Assembly: GCF_014836905.1 (NCBI RefSeq)
Contig: NZ_JACSPZ010000007.1
Location: 124,001-188,000 of the forward strand
DNA: 64,000 bases
Reading direction: 5' to 3'
From: Solibacillus faecavium
Lineage (GTDB): Bacteria; Bacillota; Bacilli; Bacillales_A; Planococcaceae
The position numbers and the translations under genes were made by a program. The notes under the pieces were generated by a model. The model was not told the DNA's origin, did not search any database, and saw nothing but the letters and a program-made list of their open reading frames with translations. This document shows positions 16,912 to 27,763 of the stretch, in pieces (within the stretch, counting starts at the first letter, position 1; each line of letters opens with the position of its first letter).

Positions 16912-17865
16912 ATGACTAAATATATTATCCGTCGTTTATTACAAACGATTCCCGTATTGTTAGGGGTTTCTATTTTAGTATTCTCATTGATGTTCCTAAT
17001 TCCTGGTGATCCTGCTCAAGTAATGGCAGGGGAAGGTGCATCTGAACAAACGGTAGAAAATATACGAGAAAAATTAGGGTTAAATGACCCTGCATATGTA
17101 CAGTATGGTCGATTTTTAGGGAATGCACTGCAAGGCGATTTAGGTAATTCAATTCGTAGTGGTCGCCCTGTAATGGATGAAATACAGGCGAGATTTTGGA
17201 TTACGGTGGAAGTAGCTGTTTATGCAACAATAGTCGCTGTGTTTTTAGGTTTAATTGCAGGTATTATTTCTGCTGTACGTCACTATACATTAACTGACGT
17301 TTCAATTATGCTTATTGCGTTATTTGGTTTATCAATGCCAAATTTCTGGTTAGGATTATTGTTAATTCAATGGTTTGCATTGGGTAATTTACCATTTGGA
17401 TGGGATTTACCGGAAATTCTGAAAATGAGACCATCCGGATGGGGTGACTCATGGCGACAAATTATTCTACCGGTTATTACACTCGGTACAGGTGGCGCCG
17501 CAATTATTGCACGTATGACTCGTTCATCAATGCTTGAAGTTATTGGACAAGATTATATTCGTACTGCTCGTGCAAAAGGGGTATCCGAACGAATCGTGAT
17601 TTACCGTCATGCACTTAAAAATGCACTTATTCCAGTCGTAACAATTATTGGATTAGAGTTTGGTGGATTCCTAGGTGGAGCAGTGTTAACAGAAACAATT
17701 TTCGCTATTAATGGTATGGGCCGTTTAACAATAGATGCAATTAGGCAAAGGGATTTCCCAATCGTTCAAGGGACTGTACTCGTAATTTCACTTTTATTCG
17801 TAATTGTAAACCTGTTAGTGGATATTTCATATAAATTCTTGAACAAACGAATTGACTTAAACTAA
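16912..17865 (+). CDS. Peptide ABC transporter permease, DppB/OppB type, system 1
   Basis: The 317-residue inner-membrane permease has the family N-terminus [17 protein letters not shown], the PGDPA motif near residue 31 and six predicted helices. Its EAA loop [29 protein letters not shown] lies at ~217-245 and contacts the ATP-binding subunits. It should form the translocation pore with the DppC-type protein encoded just upstream. AGGAGGTGG precedes the ATG. The next gene follows after 22 bp. Confidence 0.94.
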   Translation: MTKYIIRRLLQTIPVLLGVSILVFSLMFLIPGDPAQVMAGEGASEQTVENIREKLGLNDPAYVQYGRFLGNALQGDLGNSIRSGRPVMDEIQARFWITVEVAVYATIVAVFLGLIAGIISAVRHYTLTDVSIMLIALFGLSMPNFWLGLLLIQWFALGNLPFGWDLPEILKMRPSGWGDSWRQIILPVITLGTGGAAIIARMTRSSMLEVIGQDYIRTARAKGVSERIVIYRHALKNALIPVVTIIGLEFGGFLGGAVLTETIFAINGMGRLTIDAIRQRDFPIVQGTVLVISLLFVIVNLLVDISYKFLNKRIDLN

Positions 17866-17887
17866 TAAACGAAAAGAGGTGTGGCAT

Positions 17888-18925
17888 ATGAATGAAATGG
17901 AAAGTATTTTAGTTGTAAATAATCTACAAACATCATTTGGTACGGACGCTGGAGAAGTTCGTGCGGTTGATGGTGTAAGCTTTACTGTTCCAAAAGGGAA
18001 AACTATTGGGATTGTAGGGGAATCTGGTTCCGGGAAAAGTATTACATCCCTTTCGATTTTACGTTTACTAGCATCAAATGGTAAAACTAAGGGCGGTGAA
18101 GTACTTTTCAAAGGAAAAGACTTATTGAAGCTGTCGGAAAAAGAAATGCGTGAAATTCGTGGGAATCAGATCTCGATGATTTTCCAGGAACCTATGACAT
18201 CGTTAAATCCAGTTTATACAGTGGGACAACAAATTAGTGAAACAATCAAAATCCATAAAAAGCTAGGTAATAAAGAAGCGATGACTCAGTCAGTGGAAAT
18301 GTTGAAGCTGGTTGGTATACCATCACCTGAAAAGCGCGTAAAACAATATCCACATGAATTATCGGGCGGAATGCGCCAGCGTGTAATGATTGCAATGGCA
18401 TTAGCATGCGATCCTGAAATTTTAATTGCGGATGAGCCAACAACAGCGCTCGATGTAACAATTCAAGCGCAAATTTTAGAGCTGATTAAAGATTTACAAA
18501 ATCGTTTAGGGATGTCTGTAATTATGATTACCCATGATTTAGGGGTAGTGGCTGAGACATGCGATTATGTTGCGGTTATGTATGCTGGGCAAGTAGTGGA
18601 ATATTCAGATGTCCGCACATTATTTAAAAACCCTAAGCATCCATATACATTAGGCTTACTAAATTCATTACCACGTCATGATGTGGACCAGGAAAAACTT
18701 ATTCCGATAAAAGGAATGGTACCGAGCCCACATGAAATGCCGGTCGGTTGTCGTTTTGCTCCTCGTTGTCCAGCGGCGACAGAGCTTTGCCATAAAAAAC
18801 AGCCGGAGTTGTTGAGTACCGGAGCAGACAATTCGGAGCAAATCCGTTGCTGGATGTACTCAGAAGAGTGGGATGGAGAATCGGAGGTGACGCTATATGG
18901 CGAAAAAAGAACTGTTAAAGGTTGA
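17888..18925 (+). CDS. Peptide ABC transporter ATP-binding protein, DppD/OppD type, system 1
   Basis: The 345-residue ABC ATPase has Walker A GESGSGKS, signature LSGGMRQRV, Walker [13 protein letters not shown] and the H-loop ITHDLG. The C-terminal oligopeptide-transporter extension has the Cys pattern CRFAPRC..C..KQP, which in this family coordinates an Fe-S cluster or metal. ATG 17888 is chosen because AAAGAGGTG at 17874-17881 fits it; the GTG at 17879 lies inside the Shine-Dalgarno. Its 3' end overlaps dppF by 29 bp, indicating translational coupling. Confidence 0.94.
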   Translation: MNEMESILVVNNLQTSFGTDAGEVRAVDGVSFTVPKGKTIGIVGESGSGKSITSLSILRLLASNGKTKGGEVLFKGKDLLKLSEKEMREIRGNQISMIFQEPMTSLNPVYTVGQQISETIKIHKKLGNKEAMTQSVEMLKLVGIPSPEKRVKQYPHELSGGMRQRVMIAMALACDPEILIADEPTTALDVTIQAQILELIKDLQNRLGMSVIMITHDLGVVAETCDYVAVMYAGQVVEYSDVRTLFKNPKHPYTLGLLNSLPRHDVDQEKLIPIKGMVPSPHEMPVGCRFAPRCPAATELCHKKQPELLSTGADNSEQIRCWMYSEEWDGESEVTLYGEKRTVKG

Positions 18926-19910
18926 GGGATTAAAGCAATACTTCCCAATTAAAGGTGGTTTTTTAGGCCGTACCGTCAACCACGTAAAGGCAGTAGATGA
19001 TATTTCATTTACGATTTATGAAGGGGAAACTGTAAGTATCGTAGGGGAATCTGGTTGCGGTAAATCTACAACAGGTAGAGCAATTTTACGTTTGGAAGAG
19101 CCGACAGATGGATCTGTTGTATTCCAAGGGACAGATATTACAAAAATCCCTAAAGGTGAAATGCGTAAATTCCGTAAGGATTTACAAATCATTTTCCAAG
19201 ATCCATACGCTTCAATTAATCCACGTCAAACGGTTGCAAGCGTCCTAAATGAAGCGATGCATATTCAAAACGTATTACCGCCGGACCAGCGCCGTGCACG
19301 GATTGAACAACTTCTTGAAACGGTTGGATTACGTCCATATCAAGCAGACCGCTATCCCCACGAATTCTCTGGGGGGCAACGTCAGCGTATCGGTATTGCC
19401 CGTGCATTATCAGTTGACCCAAAGCTAATTATTTGTGATGAAGCGGTATCTGCACTTGACGTTTCAATTCAAGCGCAAGTATTGAACTTATTAGAAGAAT
19501 TACAGGATGAATATGGATTAACATACTTATTCATCTCTCATGACTTAGGGGTAGTACGTCATATTTCTGACCGTATTATCGTAATGTACTTAGGAAAAAT
19601 TGTTGAGATTGCAGATAAAAACAGTTTGTTTGAAAACCCTCAACATCCATATACGAAAGCGCTTTTATCGGCAATTCCTGTACCAGATCCGGATGCAGTG
19701 AAAAGTCGAATCGTATTGAAAGGTGATGTACCGTCACCAATTGATCCGCCACAAGGTTGCCGCTTCCATACACGCTGTCCATTTGCGACAGATAAATGCC
19801 GTACGGAAGAGCCAGTTTTACGTACATCTGCCATTATGAAAGATACACATGAAGCTGCGTGTCACTATATGGAAGAAATTTCAGCTGGAAAAATGACAGC
19901 AAATTATTAA
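18897..19910 (+). CDS. Peptide ABC transporter ATP-binding protein, DppF/OppF type, system 1
   Basis: The 337-residue partner ATPase of the heterodimer has Walker [10 protein letters not shown], signature [10 protein letters not shown], Walker [13 protein letters not shown] (Glu-Ala in place of the usual Glu-Pro) and ISHDLG. The C-terminal [12 protein letters not shown] motif is present. The ATG overlaps the end of the upstream ATPase gene, with GGAGGTGACG as ribosome binding site. It is the last gene of the operon and is followed at once by a strong hairpin terminator. Confidence 0.94.
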   Translation: MAKKELLKVEGLKQYFPIKGGFLGRTVNHVKAVDDISFTIYEGETVSIVGESGCGKSTTGRAILRLEEPTDGSVVFQGTDITKIPKGEMRKFRKDLQIIFQDPYASINPRQTVASVLNEAMHIQNVLPPDQRRARIEQLLETVGLRPYQADRYPHEFSGGQRQRIGIARALSVDPKLIICDEAVSALDVSIQAQVLNLLEELQDEYGLTYLFISHDLGVVRHISDRIIVMYLGKIVEIADKNSLFENPQHPYTKALLSAIPVPDPDAVKSRIVLKGDVPSPIDPPQGCRFHTRCPFATDKCRTEEPVLRTSAIMKDTHEAACHYMEEISAGKMTANY

Positions 19911-19920
19911 TAATAATTAT

Positions 19921-19964
19921 AACCACACTATACGAATATTCGTTCGTATAGTGTGGTTTTTTTA
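19921..19964 (+). terminator. Rho-independent terminator after the Dpp-like operon
   Basis: AACCACACTATACGAA pairs perfectly with TTCGTATAGTGTGGTT around a 6-base loop, followed by T7. Confidence 0.92.
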
Positions 19965-20010
19965 ATTTTAGTCATGTACACTTATAGTAATAAGATAGGA
20001 GGCGTTATTC

Positions 20011-21174
20011 ATGAAGATATTTCATACAGCAGATTGGCATTTAGGAAAGCTTGTACAAGGTGTATCGATGACGGAAGATCAGCAATATGTAATCGAACAG
20101 TTTATCGAGGAAATAAGAACAGAAAAGCCAGACGTAGTCATTATAGCGGGAGATTTATATGACCGATCAGTACCACCTACTGATGCAATTCAGCTTTTAA
20201 ATAAAACTTTTAAACAAATATTAATTGATGAAAAAACACCGATTGTCGCAATTGCTGGAAATCATGATAGCGCTACACGTTTAAACTTTGGTAGTGATTT
20301 AATGAAAGCAAGTGGCTTGCATATTGTCGGTCACCTGGAAAGTTACTTTGAACCGGTTATTATGCATGACGAGTATGGGGAAGTACATTTTTATTTAGTT
20401 CCCTTTGCAGAGCCTTCAATTGTACGAAATGTTTTTGGCGATGAATCGATTACGACCCATGAGGGGGCAATGGCACGGATTATTGAAGAAATTAAGTTAA
20501 CAGTTGATCCGGAAAAACGCAACATTATTGTTGGACATGCCTTTGTTACAAAAGATGGGATGCCCGAACAAAATACAAGTGATTCAGAACGTAAATTGAC
20601 GATAGGTGGTACAGAGTGCATTGACTCGGCATTGTTTGAACCATTTTGCTATACAGCGCTGGGACATTTACATCAGGCGCATTTTGTGGCAAATGAAAAA
20701 ATACAGTATGCAGGATCACCACTAAAATACTCCGAATCTGAAGTAACACATAAAAAAGGCTTTTTAATAGTTGACCTGAAAGAAGATGGCTCCGTAGCTG
20801 TGGAAAAAAAGTTGCTGACGCCGATTCGGGATATGCGCATTGTTACAGGACTGCTTGATGATATTTTACAACATGATAAAAATGATGATTACGTTTTCGT
20901 AAAGTTGCAGGATGAAAGTTTTGTTAAAGGGGCTGCTGAACTAGTTCGTACTGTTTATCCGAATGCTTTGCATATTGAAAGAACGGTCGTTTATGAAAAG
21001 CTTGAGCAGCAGGCGGATACTTTAAATCGTGTACAAATGAATGATTCGGAATTGTTTGAGCTGTTTTACACAGAAATGACTGGTAAGCCTCTGAGTGAGG
21101 AAACTAAAGCAATTTATACAGACATTCTTCAGCAGCTGATCGATAATGAACGAGAATTACAGGAGGTGCTGTAA
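20011..21174 (+). CDS. sbcD: DNA double-strand-break nuclease subunit SbcD (Mre11-like)
   Basis: The 387-residue metallophosphoesterase-fold nuclease has HTADWHLG (Asp8, His10), AGDLYDR (~46-52), GNHDSATRL (~82-90), VGHAFV and LGHLHQA. These are the full set of Mn-binding and catalytic motifs of Mre11/SbcD. With SbcC it degrades hairpins and protein-blocked DNA ends. TAGGAGGCG precedes the ATG. It is separated from sbcC by only two bases, so the subunits are made in step. Confidence 0.96.
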   Translation: MKIFHTADWHLGKLVQGVSMTEDQQYVIEQFIEEIRTEKPDVVIIAGDLYDRSVPPTDAIQLLNKTFKQILIDEKTPIVAIAGNHDSATRLNFGSDLMKASGLHIVGHLESYFEPVIMHDEYGEVHFYLVPFAEPSIVRNVFGDESITTHEGAMARIIEEIKLTVDPEKRNIIVGHAFVTKDGMPEQNTSDSERKLTIGGTECIDSALFEPFCYTALGHLHQAHFVANEKIQYAGSPLKYSESEVTHKKGFLIVDLKEDGSVAVEKKLLTPIRDMRIVTGLLDDILQHDKNDDYVFVKLQDESFVKGAAELVRTVYPNALHIERTVVYEKLEQQADTLNRVQMNDSELFELFYTEMTGKPLSEETKAIYTDILQQLIDNERELQEVL

Positions 21175-21176
21175 CG

Positions 21177-24100
21177 ATGAAGCCTATTAAATTATCGATG
21201 ACAGCATTTGGACCATATCAAACAAAGGAAGTTATCGACTTTACGAAACTTCATGAGCATGGAATATTTGTCGTTTCAGGGGCTACTGGTGCGGGAAAAA
21301 CGACTATTTTTGATGCGATAACATTTGCCCTTTATGATTCAGGCAGTGGGGAAGACCGTGAAAAGTCTCTTTTTTTACGTAGTGATTTTGCAGATGAGAC
21401 GATTGATACTGAAGTCGAGCTTGAATTTGAAGTGCGCGGACGTTTATATCGGATTTGGCGAAAATTTGGTCATAACGGGTCGAGTGCGAAACGGGAGTTT
21501 TTTGAAATTACTGGGGGCGTTGAAGTTCCGGCTGTAGAAAAGTTTCAAGTAAAGCTAATTCAAGCGAAAATAGAAGAGCTGATTGGCTTAACCCAATCTC
21601 AATTCAATCAGATTGTGATGCTCCCACAAGGAGAATTTCAGAAATTATTGACATCCGAATCGAAACATAAAGAAGAAATCTTCCGTAAAATATTCAAAAC
21701 AGAACGATTTACAAAAATGGTCGAGCTTTTGCGTGAGAAAAAAAAGTCTGCCGAAAAGCTATATGATCAATCAATCATGCATCAAGACAATACCATTCAT
21801 GAAATTCTATCGCGCCTACCTAATAGAGAGTCACAGCTATTTTCAGCGGTAAATCAAGATGTGATAAATCTATATCAAGTAAAGCAAGCCTTACTATTGG
21901 AACAGCAATATTATGAAGAACATTGCAGAACATTAAAAACGAAATATGAGAAATCCAAATTACAATTACAGCAATTAAATGAAACGTATAGTGAACAAAA
22001 GCTATTAAATGAGCGTATTGAGAAATATTTATTAAGAAAAACAAAACTTGCAGAGCTTCTGCAGCAGGAACAAACTATGGAAAACGAGAAACACCGTCTC
22101 GAGCTTGCAAAAAAAGCAACACATATCGAACCTATAGAGCGTGAACATGAGAAAGTGAAGCTTCAGCTTGAAAAAGCAGAAGTAGCATTACAGCGAGCAA
22201 AAAAGGATTTTGAACAGGTACAGTTACAGCTTCAAAATGCATTGAAATATTATGAAGAACAAAAGCAACATGAACCTTTATTGGATGAGTATCCAAAAAC
22301 TATTTCACAGTTAGAACAGCTCTTACCGATTTATCAATCGATAGATGACCAGCGTAAATCCGTTTTAAAAATAGAGGAAAACCAAAATAACGCAAAACAA
22401 TTATTTGAAAAGCTTCAAAAAGAAGATATTGCATTAAAAGAACAGCAACAGGAGCAGCGTACAATTATAAATGGCTTGGAAGAAAAAGTGGCTTCGTATC
22501 AGGAAACGTTTGAAGCTCAAGCAATGTTGACTAAGAAAATTGAGCTTGCGAAAGAAACTTTAAAGTTCCAATCTAGCGTAGCGGCATTAACGAAAACACT
22601 GGCTGAAAAACAGCAAATTGCAAATGATGCCCAGGATAAATTTAAGAAGCTGGAACAACAGATTCGCAGCAATCAGGCAGCATTTCTCGCTACGTCACTT
22701 AAGCACGGGGAGGCGTGTCCTGTATGCGGAAGCACAGAGCATCCAGCGATCCATAGCAGTGAAGCAATGGATGTCGACGATAATGAATTGACCGTATTGC
22801 GCCGTGAAAGTGACAATGCACTGCAGAACTTTTATCAAGTAAGTTCGAAATTGGAGTTAGAACAAGCGGCATTAAATGAAAAACAGTTGATACTTCAACA
22901 GCTGGAAATTGCCCCTTCATCTCTTGACGAATACGAGCAGAAACTATCTATATTGACGAATCAATTATCGATACAAAAACAGCAACAAGCGCAACTAGTA
23001 ATGGAAAAGAAAAAGTTGGAACAGCTATTGGAAAACAAAGAAGTGCTTCAAGGTCGGATTGAAAAAGGGCAGCAATATGTATCGGAAATTGATCAACAAT
23101 ATGCACAAGAGAAGGGAAAGCTTGAGCAAAGTGAAAAGTCTTTACTGCCGCAATTTTCTACGGTTCAACAAGTTACAGAAGCATTGACAAGCCTTCAGCA
23201 AAAGTATCATCATTTGAAAAATACAATACAAAAAGCGTTGGAAGCATTGCAAAATATCCAATTAGAAGAAAAGTCTTGTGAAGTTAATTACCATCATGCA
23301 TTGAACAATTTAACTGAAAAACAACAGGAAAATGAAATAGCGCAAGCTTCATTTGAGTATGTACTCATACAAGAAGGCTTCCATTTAGAAGCATATAAGC
23401 AAGCACTACTTCCACTACATGTTCAACAGCAAATTCAGGAAACTTTAGATAACTATAAGCAAAGTTTTCATACTTTAACAGTGCAAATTGCAGAAGAACA
23501 ACAAATGCTGGAGGGAAAAGAATTGGTGGATTTAAAAGCTTTCGAGCAACAAATTACGCTTCTTACAGAGCAAGTAGAAGCACAATATTCAGAAATGAAG
23601 TTAGTTCAATCTTACACATTACAGTGTGGGGAAACTTTAGAGAAGCTTGAAAAATCAGCTCGACAAATAGAAGAATATAAAGAAAAATTAATGCAAGTTG
23701 AACATGTTTATGATTTGATTCGTGGACAAAATGAAGCGAAAATTTCTTTTGAGCGATTTGCGCAAATAGGCTATTTAGAAAAAGTAACACATGCCGCAAA
23801 TGAGAGACTTCGAGTGTTATCAAATGGTCAATACTTTTTAAAGTCAACGGGTCGCAAGGAAGGAAATGCTCAAAGCGGGTTAAGTATTGATGTATATGAT
23901 AGTAATACAGGGCAAACACGCGATGTAAAAACATTGTCCGGCGGTGAGAAGTTCAATGCATCACTTTCGTTAGCATTAGGAATGGCGGATGTTATCCAAA
24001 GTGTTCAAGGCAGTGTGCATATTGATACGATGTTCATCGATGAAGGCTTCGGTACATTGGATGAAGAGGCGTTGCGCCGAGCTATCGATATTTTAATCGA

Positions 24101-24230
24101 CCTACAGCAGACAGGACGACTAATTGGGGTAATTTCACATGTTGCCGAACTTAAAGCAGCTATGCCGGCCATTTTACAAGTACAAAAGTTAAAAGAAGGC
24201 TATAGTAAAACGGAAATTATTATTAAATAA
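21177..24230 (+). CDS. sbcC: DNA double-strand-break repair ATPase SbcC (Rad50-like)
   Basis: The 1017-residue SMC-like ATPase has Walker A GATGAGKT at 35-42 and two long Gln/Lys/Glu-rich coiled-coil arms (~180-480 and ~530-850). The zinc hook CPVCG is near residue 514, mid-chain. The signature LSGGEKFNASLSLALG lies near 920 and Walker B MFIDEGFGTLDEEALRR near 950. It opens and regulates SbcD at DNA ends. GGAGGTG in the end of sbcD is its ribosome binding site. Length and layout are complete, with no sign of truncation. Confidence 0.96.
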   Translation: MKPIKLSMTAFGPYQTKEVIDFTKLHEHGIFVVSGATGAGKTTIFDAITFALYDSGSGEDREKSLFLRSDFADETIDTEVELEFEVRGRLYRIWRKFGHNGSSAKREFFEITGGVEVPAVEKFQVKLIQAKIEELIGLTQSQFNQIVMLPQGEFQKLLTSESKHKEEIFRKIFKTERFTKMVELLREKKKSAEKLYDQSIMHQDNTIHEILSRLPNRESQLFSAVNQDVINLYQVKQALLLEQQYYEEHCRTLKTKYEKSKLQLQQLNETYSEQKLLNERIEKYLLRKTKLAELLQQEQTMENEKHRLELAKKATHIEPIEREHEKVKLQLEKAEVALQRAKKDFEQVQLQLQNALKYYEEQKQHEPLLDEYPKTISQLEQLLPIYQSIDDQRKSVLKIEENQNNAKQLFEKLQKEDIALKEQQQEQRTIINGLEEKVASYQETFEAQAMLTKKIELAKETLKFQSSVAALTKTLAEKQQIANDAQDKFKKLEQQIRSNQAAFLATSLKHGEACPVCGSTEHPAIHSSEAMDVDDNELTVLRRESDNALQNFYQVSSKLELEQAALNEKQLILQQLEIAPSSLDEYEQKLSILTNQLSIQKQQQAQLVMEKKKLEQLLENKEVLQGRIEKGQQYVSEIDQQYAQEKGKLEQSEKSLLPQFSTVQQVTEALTSLQQKYHHLKNTIQKALEALQNIQLEEKSCEVNYHHALNNLTEKQQENEIAQASFEYVLIQEGFHLEAYKQALLPLHVQQQIQETLDNYKQSFHTLTVQIAEEQQMLEGKELVDLKAFEQQITLLTEQVEAQYSEMKLVQSYTLQCGETLEKLEKSARQIEEYKEKLMQVEHVYDLIRGQNEAKISFERFAQIGYLEKVTHAANERLRVLSNGQYFLKSTGRKEGNAQSGLSIDVYDSNTGQTRDVKTLSGGEKFNASLSLALGMADVIQSVQGSVHIDTMFIDEGFGTLDEEALRRAIDILIDLQQTGRLIGVISHVAELKAAMPAILQVQKLKEGYSKTEIIIK

Positions 24231-24240
24231 AATTTTTCGA

Positions 24241-24283
24241 AAAAAGACATTTCACTCGAATGATAGGGTGAAATGTCTTTTTA
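24241..24283. terminator. Terminator after sbcC, shared with a convergent small gene
   Basis: AAAAAGACATTTCAC pairs with GTGAAATGTCTTTTT. The symmetric A and T runs make it bidirectional. Confidence 0.88.
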
Positions 24284-24285
24284 CG

Positions 24286-24417
24286 TTAGCGTTTTGTAGC
24301 TCGGCGTGTAGTAGTTACGGGTTGTGGAGTAGATTTTTTATCCATCATTTTCTTTATAATTGGATAAAGTATTGGACCATACTTAATTGCTGTTTTAACA
24401 AGTTTGTTAATTTTCAT
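24286..24417 (-). CDS. Small basic protein, 43 aa, unknown function
   Basis: The 43-codon frame on the minus strand starts at ATG 24417-24415 behind AAGGAGTG and stops at 24288-24286, directly next to the sbcC terminator. The product begins MKINKLVKTAIKYGPILYP, has a short amphipathic stretch with KYGPILYPIIKKMM, then a Thr-rich basic tail ending TTRRATKR. It is very basic and lacks a clear membrane helix. The strong ribosome binding site and neat fit to the terminator support it as a real gene. It stands near the DUF4870 gene on the same strand. I do not know its function; a membrane-associated or nucleic-acid-binding micro-protein is possible. Confidence 0.65.
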   Translation of the reverse strand: MKINKLVKTAIKYGPILYPIIKKMMDKKSTPQPVTTTRRATKR

Positions 24418-24486
24418 AAGTGTTCACTCCTTAACGAATATCATTTCGTATAAGAAATATACCCAATTATGAAGCTTTCATAAACA

Positions 24487-24813
24487 TTAACGTAGAACTT
24501 TAATAGCTTTCACTAAATTCCAAATCCCTACTATTGAAAACATAATAACTAAAACTACAATGGCAATAAAATGTGAACTGACAAAGAAATCCTGCATAGT
24601 CAACGTTTCATGCGTTAAAAAAAGTGAAACGAAAAAATAAATAATATACAAAATGCCAAAAGCAATCGGGATAAACTGTGTTATAAAAGCCTTTTTGGAG
24701 TGCGCCCTTACAAAATCATCTTTTGAAACTATATATATAATAAATGGCAAGATAGATGGTGCAAAATAAAAGCTTAAATAGCTTAAAGCACTCAAACCTT
24801 TTGATTGATTCAT
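24487..24813 (-). CDS. DUF4870-family small membrane protein
   Basis: The 108-residue protein has three hydrophobic segments and the family pattern LSALSYLSFYFAPSILPFIIYI near the N-terminus, followed by a conserved His in AHSKKAF and a final VGIWNLVKAIK helix. Members are small integral membrane proteins of unknown function. The frame is open further upstream, but AAGGAG spaces correctly for the ATG at 24813. It lies just upstream, on the same strand, of the 43-residue gene and may be co-transcribed with it. Confidence 0.75.
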   Translation of the reverse strand: MNQSKGLSALSYLSFYFAPSILPFIIYIVSKDDFVRAHSKKAFITQFIPIAFGILYIIYFFVSLFLTHETLTMQDFFVSSHFIAIVVLVIMFSIVGIWNLVKAIKVLR

Positions 24814-24934
24814 TTCATTCACTCCTTTGTTTGTATACGCTTCTGTCTGGAATTTAGTTTCAAAAAAATCGTTTGTTGAAAGTTGGAAAATTATTCGATA
24901 CAATAAGTTTGTTCAAACAATAATTATTTAGATG

Positions 24935-25034
24935 TACCACAAGGGGAGCCGAGTAAGTCGGCTGAGATTGTGCACGTGATTGCACTGACTCTTTGAACCT
25001 GTAAGTTAGTACTTGCGTAGGGATGTGGATAGAA
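24935..25034 (+). ncRNA. TPP riboswitch (THI box) controlling thiT
   Basis: The conserved thiamine-pyrophosphate aptamer blocks are present: AGGGGAGCC, CGGCTGAGA, CTTTGAACCTG, GTTAGTAC and GCGTAGGGATGTGG. They lie in the usual order between 24935 and 25034 and are followed by an intrinsic terminator. When TPP binds, transcription of thiT should stop at that terminator. The aptamer is complete. Confidence 0.95.
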
Positions 25035-25045
25035 TCCGACTGTTC

Positions 25046-25084
25046 AAACGATAGTCAGGCTTTTGTCCTGATTATCGTTTTTTA
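25046..25084 (+). terminator. Riboswitch-linked intrinsic terminator
   Basis: AACGATA-TCAGG pairs with CCTGA-TATCGTT, followed by a T run. It sits between the TPP aptamer and thiT and is the likely expression platform. Confidence 0.85.
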
Positions 25085-25151
25085 TTTTTGCAGATGAATT
25101 TCTATTCCTTCTTCACTTCTGTTACATCGGAAAAAAGAAAGGAGCATTGTT

Positions 25152-25712
25152 ATGGACAAAAAAAGATTACTTATGATGGTGGAAATAGCGATTTTCGCTG
25201 CCGTCGGACTGGTGTTGGATCAAATATCATTTAAAATGTGGGCGCAAGGTGGTTCGATCAGCTTTGTAATGGTTCCTATTATTTTAATGGCAATTCGTTG
25301 GGGAGTAACAGCAGGTCTTGCAACAGGTCTACTGATCGGCATAATGCAAATGATGTTTGGCGCGTATATTGTTCACTGGCTTCAGGCAATTCTGGATTAT
25401 GGTCTCGCTTTTACTGTAGTAGGTTTAGCGGCAGTTATAAGAAAGCCTTTACTGCAAGCAACACAGTCACTTCATAAAACAAAGATGGCACTCTATATTA
25501 TAATAGGTACGTTATTAGGTGGAGCTTTACGATTTGTTTGCCACTTACTTGCCGGAGTGGTCTTCTTTAAGGAATTTGCAGGCGACGATAATGTGTGGAC
25601 ATATTCAATTCTCTACAACGGTTCCTATATGCTGCCAGCAACAATTATTACAGCCATTATTGCCGTCCTATTATTCACGTCTGCACCACGTTTATTGCAA
25701 AAAGTACAATAA
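25152..25712 (+). CDS. thiT: Thiamine ECF transporter S component ThiT
   Basis: The 186-residue membrane protein is the substrate-binding subunit of the energy-coupling-factor thiamine importer. It has six hydrophobic helices and the family N-terminal pattern VEIAIFAAVGLVLDQIS, followed by PIILMAIRWG and the conserved LRFVCHLLAGVVFF region. It needs the shared EcfA/A'/T module, which is not in the window. The preceding TPP riboswitch confirms the substrate. AAAGGAGC is the ribosome binding site. It is a single-gene unit with its own terminator. Confidence 0.95.
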   Translation: MDKKRLLMMVEIAIFAAVGLVLDQISFKMWAQGGSISFVMVPIILMAIRWGVTAGLATGLLIGIMQMMFGAYIVHWLQAILDYGLAFTVVGLAAVIRKPLLQATQSLHKTKMALYIIIGTLLGGALRFVCHLLAGVVFFKEFAGDDNVWTYSILYNGSYMLPATIITAIIAVLLFTSAPRLLQKVQ

Positions 25713-25730
25713 ATTAAATTATTATAATAG

Positions 25731-25781
25731 AACTAGGTTTGCAGTGCGGATTTCCACACTTCAAATCTAGTTTGTTTTTTT
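25731..25781 (+). terminator. Rho-independent terminator after thiT
   Basis: AACTAG-TTTG pairs with CAAA-CTAGTT around a long loop that contains an internal GTGCGGATTTCCACAC hairpin, followed by a T run. Confidence 0.7.
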
Positions 25782-25857
25782 ATCAATGTACATTAATCTA
25801 TAAATCATTTTTGCACATAATTCCTGTATTTAAACACATCATTTAAAAAAACAATGA

Positions 25858-26679
<822 letters not shown>

Positions 26680-26680
26680 T

Positions 26681-26717
26681 AAAAAACGTGGAAGCATATA
26701 GTGCGGCCACGTTTTTT
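26681..26717 (+). terminator. Rho-independent terminator after map
   Basis: AAAAAACGTGG pairs with CCACGTTTTTT around a 15-base loop. Confidence 0.85.
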
Positions 26718-26850
26718 ACTTTTGTTCTATAGGGAGATTAAATTAACATAAAATAATCAAACGATTCAAATAAATCACAACAACAATTACCATTTCTAAA
26801 CACTTTCAAGTAAAATATATATAATGATTCGCAATAGAGGGGGCCGTTGA

Positions 26851-27693
26851 ATGAAGAAACTAAACGATTTGGATCTTACATTAAAATTGGATAAGAAGCT
26901 CTACAAAAAGCAATTGAAAGAGTTGCAGTATAAAATGCTTAATATACAGCAATTTTTATACAACAATAAAATCGGTCTCATCTTCGTTTTTGAAGGTATG
27001 GATGCAGCAGGCAAAGGGGGCGCAATAAAGCGATTAACAGAACACATTGATCCACGTGGTTTAATCGTTTCACCAATTTCCGCACCACAGCCACACGAAA
27101 AGCGTTATCACTATATGCACCGTTTTTGGCGGAAGCTTCCTCAGCATGGTCAGATAGCCATCTTTGACCGTTCCTGGTATGGTCGTGTATTAGTGGAACG
27201 CATAGAAGGCTTTGCAAAAGAACATGAATGGAAGCGTGCTTATAACGAAATTAATGACTTTGAAAAGCAATTAACGGATGAAGATTATATTATAGTTAAG
27301 TTTTGGGTTCATATTGATGCAGATGAGCAGTTGAAGCGCTTTATGGAGAGAGCGGCAGATCCATATAAATCTTGGAAACTAACAGATGAAGATTGGCGAA
27401 ATCGTGAAAAGTTCAATCTATATATGGAAGCGGCAGATGAAATGTTTGCTAAAACAAATACAGAAAATGCCCATTGGTGTTTAATTCCTGGCAACGATAA
27501 ATTTTATGCACGAGTACAAGTGCTAAAAGAAGCGGTTGCGCAAATTGAAACACAAATTACTAAACGGGGTCTTCAGCTTACCAATGTTTTTGAAAATCAT
27601 AAGGAACTTGCGGCAGATAGTGAAAAACCTGAATTTATAGAAATACAGCCAAAGCCAAAGCCAAAAAAGAAAAAATCAAAAACAGATAAGTAA
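26851..27693 (+). CDS. Polyphosphate kinase 2 family protein
   Basis: The 280-residue PPK2-family kinase transfers phosphate between polyphosphate and nucleotides. Walker A GMDAAGKGG lies at ~49-57, the lid region HYMHRFWRKLP at ~88-98 and Walker B IFDRSWYGRVLVERIEGF at ~105-122. The length is typical of single-domain PPK2 enzymes, which phosphorylate AMP/ADP or GDP. A Lys/Pro-rich tail (KPKPKPKKKKSK) extends beyond the fold. AGGGGG precedes the ATG. The GNAT gene follows closely and is probably in the same transcript. Confidence 0.9.
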   Translation: MKKLNDLDLTLKLDKKLYKKQLKELQYKMLNIQQFLYNNKIGLIFVFEGMDAAGKGGAIKRLTEHIDPRGLIVSPISAPQPHEKRYHYMHRFWRKLPQHGQIAIFDRSWYGRVLVERIEGFAKEHEWKRAYNEINDFEKQLTDEDYIIVKFWVHIDADEQLKRFMERAADPYKSWKLTDEDWRNREKFNLYMEAADEMFAKTNTENAHWCLIPGNDKFYARVQVLKEAVAQIETQITKRGLQLTNVFENHKELAADSEKPEFIEIQPKPKPKKKKSKTDK

Positions 27694-27763
27694 GTTTGGC
27701 TGTGAAATGTAGGTGAGTTAAATGAAAAGCTTAATTAAGCTATTTCGAAAGAAGGAGGGTCCA

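Noticed and set aside
23563-23934. A 123-codon minus-strand frame inside sbcC
   Set aside because: It lies opposite the coiled-coil region of SbcC; such antisense frames are common there and it has no start signal.
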